A stretch of DNA of 64,000 nt from Planifilum sp021793745 (GCA_937983105.1 CALKAM010000105.1:1-64000); one strand, 5' to 3'; shown: positions 41,009 through 49,133, counted from the stretch's first letter. The notes: generated by a model not told the origin, from the sequence alone. Made by a program: numbers and translations.

Positions 41009-42325
41009 ATGGTTTTGCCTGTTGTCGCGATTGTCGGCAGGCCGAATGTGGGGAAATCGACGCTGTTTAACCGGATTGCCGGAGAACGCATCGCGATTGT
41101 GGAAGACAAGCCCGGTATCACCCGGGATCGGATTTATACCCACGGAGAATGGACGGGAAAAAGGTTCCACCTGATCGATACCGGTGGATTGGATTTTGGC
41201 GGGGAAGATGTTTTTGTCGAGCATGTCCGGCATCAGGTGGAGCTGGCTGTGGATGAAGCCGACGTGATCGTTTTTGTCGTCGACGGGCGGGAGGGGTTGA
41301 TGCCGTCCGACGAGGAGGTGGCCACATGGCTCCACCGGTCGAGTAAGCCGGTGGTGGTGGCTGTCAACAAAGCGGACAACCGTCGTTTGCGGGAGGAGAT
41401 GTACGAGTTCTACAGCCTCGGGTTTGAAGAGGTGATTCCCATCTCCGCCCTTCACGGAACCGGGACGGGAGATCTTCTCGATGCGGTGGTGGCCCGCTTT
41501 CCCGAGCAGGAGGAATCCCTCTACGACGAGGATACGATCCGGGTGGCCGCCATCGGTCGTCCAAATGTGGGAAAGTCTTCGTTGATCAATGCCCTCTTGG
41601 GGGAAGAGCGGGTGATCGTCAGTTCCATCCCCGGCACGACTCGGGATGCCGTGGATACTCCGCTGCACCGGGATGGGCAGGATTTCGTGCTGATCGATAC
41701 CGCCGGCATTCGAAAGCGGGGGAAGGTGTATGAATCGACGGAGAAGTACAGCGTCCTTCGTGCGCTCCGGGCGATCGAACGCTCCGATGTGGCCCTGATC
41801 GTGTTGGACGGGGAGCGGGGCATTGCCGAACAGGACAAGCGGATTGCCGGATATGCCCATGAAGCTGGCCGGGCTTCGATTTTCGTGGTCAACAAATGGG
41901 ACGCGGTGGAAAAAGATGAGAAGACCATGGACCGCTATCGAAAGGAAATCATGAACGCCTTTTCCTTCATGGATTATGCTCCGATCCTGTTTGTTTCCGC
42001 GAAAACAGGGCAACGGATTCACCGGATTTTACCCGCCGTGCAGGAGGTGGCCGAGCAGCATGCCATGCGGGTGTCGACATCCGCTTTGAATCAGGTGTTG
42101 ACGGATGCGATGCTGATTACGCCGCCGCCGTCGGACCGGGGCAAGCGGTTGAGGATTCGCTACGGCACGCAGGTATCGGTGAAACCGCCGACGCTGGTCC
42201 TTTTCGTCAATGATCCAGAGCTGGCACACTTCAGCTATCTCCGTTATCTGGAAAACCGGATTCGTGAAGCCTTCGGTTTTCAGGGAACCCCCCTGCGCAT
42301 CCGCCTGCGCAAAGGGAATCAATAG
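41009..42325 (+). CDS. der: Ribosome assembly GTPase Der (EngA)
   Basis: Tandem GTPase (438 residues) essential for 50S subunit assembly. Two G domains each show GRPNVGKS (about 9-17 and 183-191), DTGG or DTAG in G3 and NKAD or NKWD in G4. A C-terminal KH-like domain begins near 355. ATG with GAGGTGAGGATGG. Confidence 0.96.
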   Translation: MVLPVVAIVGRPNVGKSTLFNRIAGERIAIVEDKPGITRDRIYTHGEWTGKRFHLIDTGGLDFGGEDVFVEHVRHQVELAVDEADVIVFVVDGREGLMPSDEEVATWLHRSSKPVVVAVNKADNRRLREEMYEFYSLGFEEVIPISALHGTGTGDLLDAVVARFPEQEESLYDEDTIRVAAIGRPNVGKSSLINALLGEERVIVSSIPGTTRDAVDTPLHRDGQDFVLIDTAGIRKRGKVYESTEKYSVLRALRAIERSDVALIVLDGERGIAEQDKRIAGYAHEAGRASIFVVNKWDAVEKDEKTMDRYRKEIMNAFSFMDYAPILFVSAKTGQRIHRILPAVQEVAEQHAMRVSTSALNQVLTDAMLITPPPSDRGKRLRIRYGTQVSVKPPTLVLFVNDPELAHFSYLRYLENRIREAFGFQGTPLRIRLRKGNQ

Positions 42326-42362
42326 AGGCCGACGCGGAGATTAAAAGAGTGAGGGGAGAAAC

Positions 42363-42950
42363 ATGTTTTTGATCGCGCTCCTTCTAGCCTATTTGTTGGG
42401 ATCGATCAGCTTCAGCTATCTGGTGGCATACAAAGTGAAAGGGATTGACATCCGCCGTTATGGCAGCGGAAATGCCGGGGCGACCAATACGCTCCGGGTT
42501 GTGGGAAGGGGCCCCGCTGCCCTGGTCTTTCTGTTGGACGCCGTGAAGGGAATGGCGGCGGTGGGGGTCGGTCAACTGTTTGGAGGGGAGCCGGCGCTGC
42601 TGATGGCGACGGGCGTGGCCGCCATCGTCGGACATAACTGGCCCGTTTTTCTCAAATTCCGCGGAGGAAAAGGGATCGCCACGACGATCGGGGTCACGGC
42701 CCTCCTGACCTTTCAGGCGGCCCTTGTGTCGGGAATATTCGCGGTTCTCGCCATTTTGCTAACCCGGTATGTTTCGCTGGGATCTTTGGTGTTTACCACC
42801 TTGTTGCCGATCCTGATCGGTTGGATGGATTATCCGCCGGCGTATTTCTGGATCAGCCTGATCATCACTCTGCTGGCCTATCTTCGACATCGCGACAATA
42901 TCAAACGGTTGCTGCAAGGGAAGGAGCACCGCATCGGCATCAGGAAATGA
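42363..42950 (+). CDS. plsY: Acyl-phosphate:glycerol-3-phosphate acyltransferase PlsY
   Basis: Integral membrane enzyme (195 residues, five helices) making lysophosphatidate from acyl phosphate. The three conserved loops are visible: GSISFSYL, RYGSGNAGATNTLR (glycerol-phosphate region) and HNWPVFLKFRGGKGIATT. In B. subtilis plsY is elsewhere; here it sits between der and gpsA, whose product G3P is its substrate. Confidence 0.95.
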   Translation: MFLIALLLAYLLGSISFSYLVAYKVKGIDIRRYGSGNAGATNTLRVVGRGPAALVFLLDAVKGMAAVGVGQLFGGEPALLMATGVAAIVGHNWPVFLKFRGGKGIATTIGVTALLTFQAALVSGIFAVLAILLTRYVSLGSLVFTTLLPILIGWMDYPPAYFWISLIITLLAYLRHRDNIKRLLQGKEHRIGIRK

Positions 42951-42968
42951 CGGAAGGGGATGATGAAC

Positions 42969-44006
42969 ATGAGAGCGGCGGTGTTGGGAGCAGGCAGTTG
43001 GGGGACCGTACTGGCCTCCCTGTTGGCGGATAACGGATTTGCGGTGGCGATCTACGCCCGAAATCCCTCGGTCGCGGAAGAGATTAACCGACGGCGGACC
43101 AACGCGAAGTATCTGCCTGAATTTCACCTCCCGCCCGGTGTTCGGGCGACCACTTCTCTGGAGGAGGCCGTTTCCGACAAGGAGCTGATCGTGGTCGCAA
43201 TTCCTTCACACTCGGTACGGGAAGTGGCCCGGTCGGCGGCTCCCTATCTGGATGAGCGATCCCGGGTGGTTCACGCAACCAAGGGATTTGAACCGGATAC
43301 CCTCAAACGAATTTCCGAGGTCTTGGCGGAGGAGTTCCCCGCATCGTTGGCCGATCGGATCGCCGTGTTGTCCGGTCCCAGCCACGCTGAGGAGGTGGCC
43401 CGCCGTTCGCCGACCGCGGTGGTGGTGTCGTCAAAAAGCCGTAAGACGGCGGAAGCCGTTCAATCCCATCTGATCAACTCCTATTTCCGGGTGTACACCA
43501 ATCCGGATCTGGTGGGCGTCGAGATCGGCGGGGCCTTGAAAAACATTATCGCCCTGGGGGCCGGCCTATCCGACGGGCTCGGATTTGGAGACAATGCCAG
43601 GTCGGCGCTGATGACCCGCGGCTTGGCCGAAATCGCCCGCCTGGGGATGGCGATGGGCGCCCGGCCGATCACCTTCGCCGGCCTGGCCGGTGTGGGGGAT
43701 CTGGTGGTCACATGCACCAGCCGACACAGCCGAAACTGGCGGGCCGGGTATATGCTGAGTCAGGGAAAGGCGCTGGAGGATGTGCTGCGGGAAATGGGAA
43801 TGGTCGTCGAAGGGGTGAAGACGACCCGGGCCGCCCATCGGTTGGCGCGAACTTATGGGGTGGAAATGCCGATTACTGCGGAGCTTTACGCGGTTCTCTT
43901 TGAGGGGAAGGATCCGTCCCGGGCGGTGGAGGATCTGATGGGACGGGGGAAAACCCATGAAATGGAGGAAATTGCGGAAGGGTGGCCGGATGTTTTGGGC
44001 GAATGA
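42969..44006 (+). CDS. gpsA: Glycerol-3-phosphate dehydrogenase [NAD(P)+]
   Basis: Reduces dihydroxyacetone phosphate to sn-glycerol 3-phosphate for lipid synthesis. The roughly 345-residue protein has the Rossmann start VLGAGSWGTVLA, VATKGFEP-like HATKGFEPDTL, SGPSHAEEV, the catalytic lysine in GGALKNIIALG and the substrate motif GDNARSALMTRGLAE. Three close ATGs (42960, 42963, 42969) exist; GGAAGGGG at 42952-42959 spaces best with 42969. Confidence 0.94.
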   Translation: MRAAVLGAGSWGTVLASLLADNGFAVAIYARNPSVAEEINRRRTNAKYLPEFHLPPGVRATTSLEEAVSDKELIVVAIPSHSVREVARSAAPYLDERSRVVHATKGFEPDTLKRISEVLAEEFPASLADRIAVLSGPSHAEEVARRSPTAVVVSSKSRKTAEAVQSHLINSYFRVYTNPDLVGVEIGGALKNIIALGAGLSDGLGFGDNARSALMTRGLAEIARLGMAMGARPITFAGLAGVGDLVVTCTSRHSRNWRAGYMLSQGKALEDVLREMGMVVEGVKTTRAAHRLARTYGVEMPITAELYAVLFEGKDPSRAVEDLMGRGKTHEMEEIAEGWPDVLGE

Positions 44007-44049
44007 TTGGTTACCAAGCAGGGGATCACTTTCATATCCTGAAGTATAA

Positions 44050-44116
44050 CCATTACCCGGTGCTCAGCTTGAGGAGTTCGGGGTGGGGATCAGTCACAGC
44101 GAGGGCCGGGTAATGG
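44050..44116. repeat. 67-bp inverted-repeat element after gpsA
   Basis: CCATTACCCGG (44050-44060) and CCGGGTAATGG (44106-44116) are perfect 11-bp inverted arms around a 45-base G-rich centre that contains CTCA-GCT-TGAG. It lies between gpsA and the terminator at 44127. There is no run of T after it. Nature unknown: an RNA stem, a protein site, or a remnant small repeat. Confidence 0.5.
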
Positions 44117-44126
44117 ATCAGATAAA

Positions 44127-44157
44127 GGGGTAACGCGCCTAGCGCGTTACCCCTGTT
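44127..44157. terminator. Bidirectional terminator, gpsA / minus-strand gene
   Basis: GGGGTAACGCGC (44127-44138) and GCGCGTTACCCC (44142-44153) form a perfect 12-bp stem with a 3-base loop, flanked by ATAAA and TGTTT. The stop codon of the minus-strand gene lies inside the right arm. Confidence 0.8.
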
Positions 44158-44620
44158 TCCGTTGCTGGCCGTCATCGGACGGCAATTGCTGCATCCATTG
44201 TGACAAAAGGTTTTGTACCAAGGGGGACTGGAGCAGGGCCATGATCTGACCGATATCGATATTTCCCAGAGGAGAATCGCCGGATGGGGAACCTCCTTCC
44301 TGCTCCAAGGGAGAATTTTTTGGGGTCCGGGGAGGGATCAGCCGGAGGGGCGGACGTCCCGGCGCCCGTTGCTGCTGGGCCATAAACGTTTGGGCAATCT
44401 CAAACATCTGGTAGACGGAATCCAGGATGTTTTCCAGTCGCTGCAGCGATGTGCTCAGCTCTTTGATCGCCGATCGGACCGTCAGAAAGTGGCTGAGGAT
44501 ATTGGCCATGTTCAGCGATGAAAGAGGGTTTGGGTTGGTGGCCGGTGTCCTGTAAGGCGGGGTGGTCGATTTTCTTCGCTTTCGCTTCGAGGGAATCCGT
44601 GGTTGAATCGGTTTGTTCAC
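44147..44620 (-). CDS. Hypothetical protein with proline-rich linker
   Basis: A 157-residue protein: a basic N-terminus (PSKRKRRK), an amphipathic helical segment (about 40-85) with possible coiled-coil heptads, a proline-rich linker, and a C-terminal hydrophobic/amphipathic helix (GQIMALLQSPLVQNLLSQW). Not recognised. The GTG start at 44620 has an excellent GGAGGTGACAAC upstream, and the gene ends at a bidirectional terminator, so it is very likely real. It interrupts gpsA-yphE synteny on the opposite strand. Confidence 0.7.
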   Translation of the reverse strand: MNKPIQPRIPSKRKRRKSTTPPYRTPATNPNPLSSLNMANILSHFLTVRSAIKELSTSLQRLENILDSVYQMFEIAQTFMAQQQRAPGRPPLRLIPPRTPKNSPLEQEGGSPSGDSPLGNIDIGQIMALLQSPLVQNLLSQWMQQLPSDDGQQRKQG

Positions 44621-44757
44621 GTTGTCACCTCCGCGAGCGGGCTCATGTCATCCTATCTTATGCGTATTCCCATGGGAGGGTAGGGCAAGTGCCCCCCCAG
44701 CGGTTGGGTGCCCGCGGAATTGTGGCCTTTGGCGGAGAGTCGTTTGTCCCGGTTCAG

Positions 44758-44768
44758 TGTGGTAAACT
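44758..44768 (+). promoter_or_regulatory. Extended -10 promoter candidate before the yphE-like gene
   Basis: TGTGGTAAACT: an extended -10 TGG joined to TAAACT (44763-44768), 29 bases before the start codon. The -35 is not clear. The same TGTGGTA string precedes folE and occurs in the cmk leader. Confidence 0.35.
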
Positions 44769-44796
44769 GAATAAGCAGATGTACGGAGGAGGATCG

Positions 44797-44961
44797 ATGA
44801 TGATTGATGCGATGATCGCCATCGTGCTTTTGGCTTTTGCCAACTTTTTAATCGCCTGGGCCCGGCAACGGAGAAAAGGGTGGCTCCGTCATGTTCTCTC
44901 CGTCGTCGCTTTTCTATTGCTGATCCCGGCCTTGATGTTCGGTTTGCGGGCGTTGCTGTGA
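44797..44961 (+). CDS. DUF2768-like small membrane protein (YphE)
   Basis: A 54-residue protein with two membrane helices (about 3-19 and 29-52) joined by a basic loop RQRRKGWLR. Size, topology and position between gpsA and yphF match B. subtilis YphE (DUF2768). Function unknown. The ATG at 44797 follows GGAGGAGG. Confidence 0.65.
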   Translation: MMIDAMIAIVLLAFANFLIAWARQRRKGWLRHVLSVVAFLLLIPALMFGLRALL

Positions 44962-45001
44962 TCCTCCGCCCCGGATCGGCCCTCGAAAAGGAGGATGAGC
45001 G

Positions 45002-45730
45002 GTGAACAGGTGGATGAAGGTTCTTTCTGGGTGTATTCCGGTATTGTTGCTTCTGACGGGAGGGTGCATGTATCCCGATGATAAGCGGCAGCAGCTAGAC
45101 CGATTACCGGAACACGTGGCGATGGTTCAGTCGGCGGCGGATCAATTTTGGGAGCAGAACAAGCGGTTTCCGATCAAGGAAGCGCCCGTACAGGCGGGCA
45201 CATCCCCCTATGAGCGATATGTGATCGACTTCTCGAAGCTGGAGGGATATATCGGGCAGATCCCGCCCAGTTCCTTCGAAAAGGGAGGCCACTTTCTTTA
45301 CGTTCTGGTGGCACTGGAGGACCGAATGCAAGTCAAACTGGTGGATCTGCGGGTGACAGACCGCCTGCGCGACCTCCAGGTGGCTGTCGATGGATACCGG
45401 GAAAAGCGGAAGCGCCTTCCCGCTGCCGAATCCGTGGGGGAGGGGTTTTATTCCATCGATTTTCAAGGGATGGGTTTGGAGGAGGAAACGATTCCGAGCC
45501 CTTACACGGTAGGATTGTTGCTGCCGCTGGTGATGGACCGTCAAGGGAAATTGTACGTGGATTACCGACCGGAAATTTTGCGCATGATGCAGGAGGGTAA
45601 ACGCAAAAAGGATCAAGCGGAAGACCTTCGCAAGTGGCTGCTCCGGGATTCCCTATTCGTCCCCGCCCGTTCTCCGGAGATCCGCCTGGAGGATGGGGAG
45701 CCGGTGCTCGTCGAAGAGGAGGCCGGTTGA
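45002..45730 (+). CDS. YphF-like lipoprotein
   Basis: A 242-residue secreted lipoprotein. Signal peptide with lipobox LTGGC (Cys at about 22), then two similar halves, each a helix with a KRFPIK or KRLPAA-type turn followed by YVIDF or YSIDF. In B. subtilis yphF lies upstream of spoIVA at the same place and has similar length. The GTG start follows AAAGGAGGATGAG. Function unknown, possibly a spore-envelope role from context. Confidence 0.8.
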   Translation: MNRWMKVLSGCIPVLLLLTGGCMYPDDKRQQLDRLPEHVAMVQSAADQFWEQNKRFPIKEAPVQAGTSPYERYVIDFSKLEGYIGQIPPSSFEKGGHFLYVLVALEDRMQVKLVDLRVTDRLRDLQVAVDGYREKRKRLPAAESVGEGFYSIDFQGMGLEEETIPSPYTVGLLLPLVMDRQGKLYVDYRPEILRMMQEGKRKKDQAEDLRKWLLRDSLFVPARSPEIRLEDGEPVLVEEEAG

Positions 45731-45807
45731 AAAGGTCTTGGCATATTTGTCCCTTCCCGTTCATAAACAGTAGCAAGAACGGATTAATGGGAAGGGAATG
45801 GATCGTC

Positions 45808-45960
45808 ATGGGGGACACGATGTTTTTGCTGCTGGTAGCCGTCGCCGCTTTTCTGCTGGGGCGCCTATCCGCCTCCGTCAAAGTGGTGGGGTTTCGAACC
45901 AAACTGGATGATCCGGAGGAGCCGCGTCGAGGGATGGCCCGTTCGTTCAAAGGGGAGTGA
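45808..45960 (+). CDS. Small single-helix hypothetical protein
   Basis: A 50-residue protein with one N-terminal membrane helix (about 4-20) and a charged tail (RTKLDDPEEPRRG). Not recognised. GGAAGGGA lies 11 bases before the ATG at 45808. It ends exactly at a terminator, which supports it being expressed. Confidence 0.5.
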   Translation: MGDTMFLLLVAVAAFLLGRLSASVKVVGFRTKLDDPEEPRRGMARSFKGE

Positions 45961-45986
45961 ACCGCCGACAGGCGGTTCTGTTTTTC
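45959..45986 (+). terminator. Intrinsic terminator before spoIVA
   Basis: GAACCGCC (45959-45966), loop GACA, GGCGGTTC (45971-45978), then TGTTTTTC. Confidence 0.85.
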
Positions 45987-45998
45987 CCACCTCCGCAT

Positions 45999-46026
45999 TC
46001 ATAAAGGGGCGAGGGACTCATATATT
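45999..46026 (+). promoter_or_regulatory. Candidate sigma-E promoter for spoIVA
   Basis: TCATAAA (45999-46005), 13 bp, CATATATT (46019-46026) resembles the sigma-E consensus and has the same geometry as the dacB site. spoIVA is a known early mother-cell gene. Confidence 0.45.
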
Positions 46027-46113
46027 TATAGTGTCCAAAAAGTGCGGAGGGGGCGAAGGAGCGATAGGGCAATCGATCGGCTTTTTCGCGGATACCTTGA
46101 AGGAGGGGTAAGC

Positions 46114-47592
46114 ATGGAAAAAGTAGATATCTTTAAAGATATTGCCGAGCGTACCGGCGGGGATATCTACATCGGAGTGGTCGGAGCAGTTCGAACCGGA
46201 AAATCGACGTTCATCAAGCGGTTTATGGAAAAAGTGGTGATTCCCAATATCAGCGAGGAGGCGGATCGGGTTCGGGCTACGGATGAATTGCCGCACAGCG
46301 GAGCCGGTCGCACCATCACCACCATTGAACCGAAATTTATTCCGAATCAGGCCGTGAACATCCATGTCAGCGAAGGTCTGGACATCAATGTCCGCTTGGT
46401 GGACTGCGTCGGCTTTGCCATCGAAGGCGCCAAGGGCTACGAAGATGAAAACGGCCCCCGAATGATCAACACGCCTTGGTTTGAAGAGCCGATTCCGTTC
46501 CAGGAAGCGGCGGAAGTGGGAACCCGCAAGGTGATCCAGGAACACTCGACTCTGGGGGTGGTGGTTACCACCGACGGCTCGATCACCGATATTCCGCGGG
46601 AGTCCTATGAAGAGGTGGAGGAACGGATCATCGATGAGATGACCGAAGTCGGGAAACCCTTTATCGTCCTGTTGAACTCCACCCAGCCCCATAGTGAATC
46701 GGCCCAGGCATTGCGCGAGGAATTGCAGGAGAAATACGATGTACCGGTTCTGGCGTTAAGTGTGGCCACCATGGCGGAAGATGACATCCTGAATGTCATG
46801 AAGGAAGTGCTGTTTGAGTTCCCGGTACACGAGGTGAATGTCAACCTGCCCGGTTGGGTGATGGTTCTGGATGAAGATCACTGGCTTCGCAAGGATTTCG
46901 AAAACGCGGTCCGGGAGACGGTGAAGGGCATCCGGCGGCTTCGGGATGTCGACCATGTGGTGGGTCAGTTTGACGGCTATGAGTTTATCGAGCGGGCGGC
47001 CCTGTCGGGAATGGATATGGGGCAGGGTGTTGCCGAAATCGATCTGTATGCTCCGGACGACCTGTATGATCAGATATTGACGGAGATCGTCGGGGTGGAG
47101 ATCCGAGGCAAGGATCACCTGTTGGAGTTGATGCAGGAGTTCAGCAAGGCGAAGCGGGAATATGACAAAGTGGCCGACGCCCTGAATATGGTCCGGACGA
47201 CGGGTTACGGGGTGGCTCCGCCTACGTTGGAGGAGATGACCCTGGATGAACCGGAGCTGATCAAGCAGGGGCCCCGCTTCGGTGTCAGGCTCCAAGCGAC
47301 GGCGCCGTCCATCCACATGATCCGGGTCAATGTCCACTCCGAATTTGCTCCGATCATCGGCTCCGAACGGCAGAGCGAGGAATTGGTCAACTATTTGATG
47401 AGGGATTTTGAAAACGATCCTCTGCGCATCTGGGAATCGGATATCTTTGGCCGTTCCCTCCATTCCATCGTGCGGGAAGGGATCCAGGCGAAATTGTCCA
47501 TGATTCCGGAAAACGCCCGCTACAAATTGCAGGAGACCCTCGAGAGAATTGTGAACGAAGGATCCGGTGGATTGATCGCCATTATCCTTTGA
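46114..47592 (+). CDS. spoIVA: Stage IV sporulation protein A, coat morphogenetic ATPase
   Basis: A 492-residue protein, the same length as in B. subtilis. It polymerises with ATP hydrolysis into the basement layer of the spore coat. The N-terminal P-loop is GAVRTGKST (about 23-31), with LVDCVGF as the switch-like region. A middle domain and a conserved C-terminal assembly region follow (RIWESDIFGRSLHSIVREG; YKLQETLERIVNEG). The ATG follows AAGGAGGGGTAAGC. Confidence 0.97.
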   Translation: MEKVDIFKDIAERTGGDIYIGVVGAVRTGKSTFIKRFMEKVVIPNISEEADRVRATDELPHSGAGRTITTIEPKFIPNQAVNIHVSEGLDINVRLVDCVGFAIEGAKGYEDENGPRMINTPWFEEPIPFQEAAEVGTRKVIQEHSTLGVVVTTDGSITDIPRESYEEVEERIIDEMTEVGKPFIVLLNSTQPHSESAQALREELQEKYDVPVLALSVATMAEDDILNVMKEVLFEFPVHEVNVNLPGWVMVLDEDHWLRKDFENAVRETVKGIRRLRDVDHVVGQFDGYEFIERAALSGMDMGQGVAEIDLYAPDDLYDQILTEIVGVEIRGKDHLLELMQEFSKAKREYDKVADALNMVRTTGYGVAPPTLEEMTLDEPELIKQGPRFGVRLQATAPSIHMIRVNVHSEFAPIIGSERQSEELVNYLMRDFENDPLRIWESDIFGRSLHSIVREGIQAKLSMIPENARYKLQETLERIVNEGSGGLIAIIL

Positions 47593-47603
47593 ACATTCTA
47601 AAA

Positions 47604-47627
47604 AGCGCTCATTGAGTGCTTTTTTTG
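47604..47627 (+). terminator. Intrinsic terminator after spoIVA
   Basis: AGCGCTC, loop ATT, GAGTGCT (one G-T pair), followed by TTTTTT at 47621-47626. Confidence 0.85.
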
Positions 47628-47657
47628 CTGAAAAGGGAATAGGAGCCCTTTTCCCCC

Positions 47658-47687
47658 TTGATTACGCCCCGCGGTCTGTATTACTAT
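47658..47687 (+). promoter_or_regulatory. Sigma-A promoter candidate for hup
   Basis: TTGATT (47658-47663), 18 bp, TACTAT (47682-47687), about 108 bases upstream of the hup start. A long leader is also typical of B. subtilis hbs. Confidence 0.45.
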
Positions 47688-47795
47688 AGGTGTGTCCCAC
47701 GATCGCTCATCCCGGATGCGAAAGGGTATAGGGAAGCCGCATAACGGGTAAACAGGGAGTAGATCGGTCGTGGAACTCATAGGGAGGTGAGGGTT

Positions 47796-48074
47796 GTGAA
47801 CAAGGCGGAATTGGTCGCCCGGGTGGCGGAAAAGACAGAGATGACCAAAAAGGATGCAACCCAGGCGGTGGAGGCCGTTTTTGAAACGATCACCGAAGCG
47901 CTTCGCGCAGGCGACAAGGTGCAGCTGATCGGATTCGGCAATTTTGAAGTGCGCAAGCGTGCCCCGCGCAAGGGACGCAACCCGCAGACCGGGGAAGAGA
48001 TCCAGATTGCCGAAAGCAAGGTGCCGGCGTTTAAACCGGGTAAAGCGCTGAAGGAAGAAGTGAACAACCGGTAA
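47796..48074 (+). CDS. hup: HU-family DNA-binding protein (HBsu)
   Basis: Nucleoid protein of 92 residues, the family length. The N-terminal helical dimer domain is followed by the DNA-gripping arm with GFGNFEVRKRAPRKGRNPQTG and the end VPAFKPGKALKEEVN. The GTG at 47796 follows AGGGAGGTGAG. Single gene between spoIVA and folE, as in B. subtilis. Confidence 0.97.
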   Translation: MNKAELVARVAEKTEMTKKDATQAVEAVFETITEALRAGDKVQLIGFGNFEVRKRAPRKGRNPQTGEEIQIAESKVPAFKPGKALKEEVNNR

Positions 48075-48180
48075 AGATGTCTACATAACGCCCTACCGGA
48101 AAAGACCCCTCGGGGCCTCCGGGATGTTGACAGCGGAGCGGATGACTTTCCCGCCGCGGCACAAAATTGTCAACAGTCTT

Positions 48181-48206
48181 GAGGCCCTTCGGGGCCTTTT
48201 TGTTTT
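48181..48206 (+). terminator. Intrinsic terminator after hup
   Basis: AGGCCC, loop TTCG, GGGCCT, then TTTTGTTTT. Upstream the 3' region also holds a GTTGACA/TGTCAAC inverted pair (48126-48132 and 48168-48174), which may form a stem of unknown purpose. Confidence 0.85.
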
Positions 48207-48242
48207 CTGGAGTCCCGTCATTGCTATAACGAAGGGATCCTG

Positions 48243-48251
48243 TGGTATAAT
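48243..48251 (+). promoter_or_regulatory. Extended -10 promoter for folE
   Basis: TGG followed by a perfect TATAAT (48246-48251), within TGTGGTATAAT. The -35 is weak, as expected for an extended -10 promoter. A GGCCCC-TCC-GGGGCC hairpin lies in the short leader just before the folE ribosome site (about 48279-48293). Confidence 0.6.
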
Positions 48252-48312
48252 CATTCGGAAGGCCTTTTTGGCGATGCGGCCCCTCCGGGGCCTGTAAGTA
48301 TTGGAGGCGAAG

Positions 48313-48882
48313 ATGATGGGAGTGGATCATGCAAAAATTGAACAAGCCGTGCGGATGATCCTGGAGGCCGTCGGTGAGGATCCGGACCGCGAGGGGCTGT
48401 TGGAGACCCCTGCCCGCGTCGCCCGCATGTATGAGGAGATCTTCTCCGGCCTCGGCCAGGATCCCCGCGATCACTTTACCGTGATTTTCAGCGAGGATCA
48501 TGAAGAGCTGGTGTTGGTGAAGGACATCCCGTTTTTTTCCGTTTGCGAACACCATCTGGTTCCCTTTTTCGGGAAGGCCCATGTCGGATACATCCCCCGG
48601 GGTGGCCGGGTGACGGGACTCAGCAAATTGGCCCGGGCCGTCGATGCGGTTGCCCGCCGTCCCCAACTGCAGGAGCGGATCACCTCCACCGTGGCGGATG
48701 CGATTATGGAACGGCTGGAGCCGCACGGGGTGGTCGTGGTGGTGGAGGCAGAGCACATGTGCATGACGATGCGCGGGGTGAAAAAGCCCGGCTCCAAGAC
48801 GGTCACCTCAGCCGTCCGCGGCGTCTTTATCCGGGATGCCGCCGCTCGGGCGGAAGCCTTCAGCCTGATCGGCTACCGATAA
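48313..48882 (+). CDS. folE: GTP cyclohydrolase I (FolE/MtrA)
   Basis: Converts GTP to dihydroneopterin triphosphate, the first folate step. The 189-residue protein has zinc and active-site motifs CEHHLVPFFGKAHVGYIP and EHMCMTMRGVKKPG. GGAGGCGA precedes the ATG at 48313. In B. subtilis this is mtrA, directly cotranscribed with mtrB; here a tRNA-Pro unit lies between the two. Confidence 0.96.
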   Translation: MMGVDHAKIEQAVRMILEAVGEDPDREGLLETPARVARMYEEIFSGLGQDPRDHFTVIFSEDHEELVLVKDIPFFSVCEHHLVPFFGKAHVGYIPRGGRVTGLSKLARAVDAVARRPQLQERITSTVADAIMERLEPHGVVVVVEAEHMCMTMRGVKKPGSKTVTSAVRGVFIRDAAARAEAFSLIGYR

Positions 48883-48908
48883 CCAACGGATAAATTTCGA
48901 CAAACCCC

Positions 48909-48937
48909 TTGACATCTTCGAAGGAACAGGTTATAGT
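48909..48937 (+). promoter_or_regulatory. Sigma-A promoter of tRNA-Pro
   Basis: TTGACA (48909-48914), 17 bp, TATAGT (48932-48937): a near-consensus promoter 36 bases before the tRNA. Confidence 0.8.
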
Positions 48938-48973
48938 AATAATCGTCACTCCAATGAAAGATGTCAAGGATGT

Positions 48974-49050
48974 CGGGCTATGGCGCAGCTTGGTAGCGCG
49001 CTTGCATGGGGCGCAAGAGGTCGTCGGTTCAAATCCGGCTAGCCCGACCA
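48974..49050 (+). tRNA. tRNA-Pro (anticodon GGG)
   Basis: 77 nt. Acceptor CGGGCTA pairs with TAGCCCG, discriminator A, CCA encoded. The anticodon stem CTTGC/GCAAG encloses ATGGGGC, giving GGG (reads CCC/CCU). It has its own promoter and terminator. Confidence 0.95.
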
Positions 49051-49052
49051 TG

Positions 49053-49083
49053 AAAAAACCCTCCGTCTCGGGAGGGTTTTTTC
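49053..49083 (+). terminator. Intrinsic terminator after tRNA-Pro
   Basis: AAAAAACCCTCC pairs with GGAGGGTTTTTT around a GTCTCG loop, immediately after the tRNA CCA end. It would block folE or tRNA transcripts from entering mtrB. Confidence 0.9.
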
Positions 49084-49133
49084 ATGCCGATAAGAAAACA
49101 GTTATTGGATTATCCATGAGGGAGGTTGGGGTC

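Noticed and set aside
40607..42022. A 471-codon open frame on the minus strand
   Set aside because: It is opposite der and the DUF3189 gene, both clearly coding; a shadow frame.
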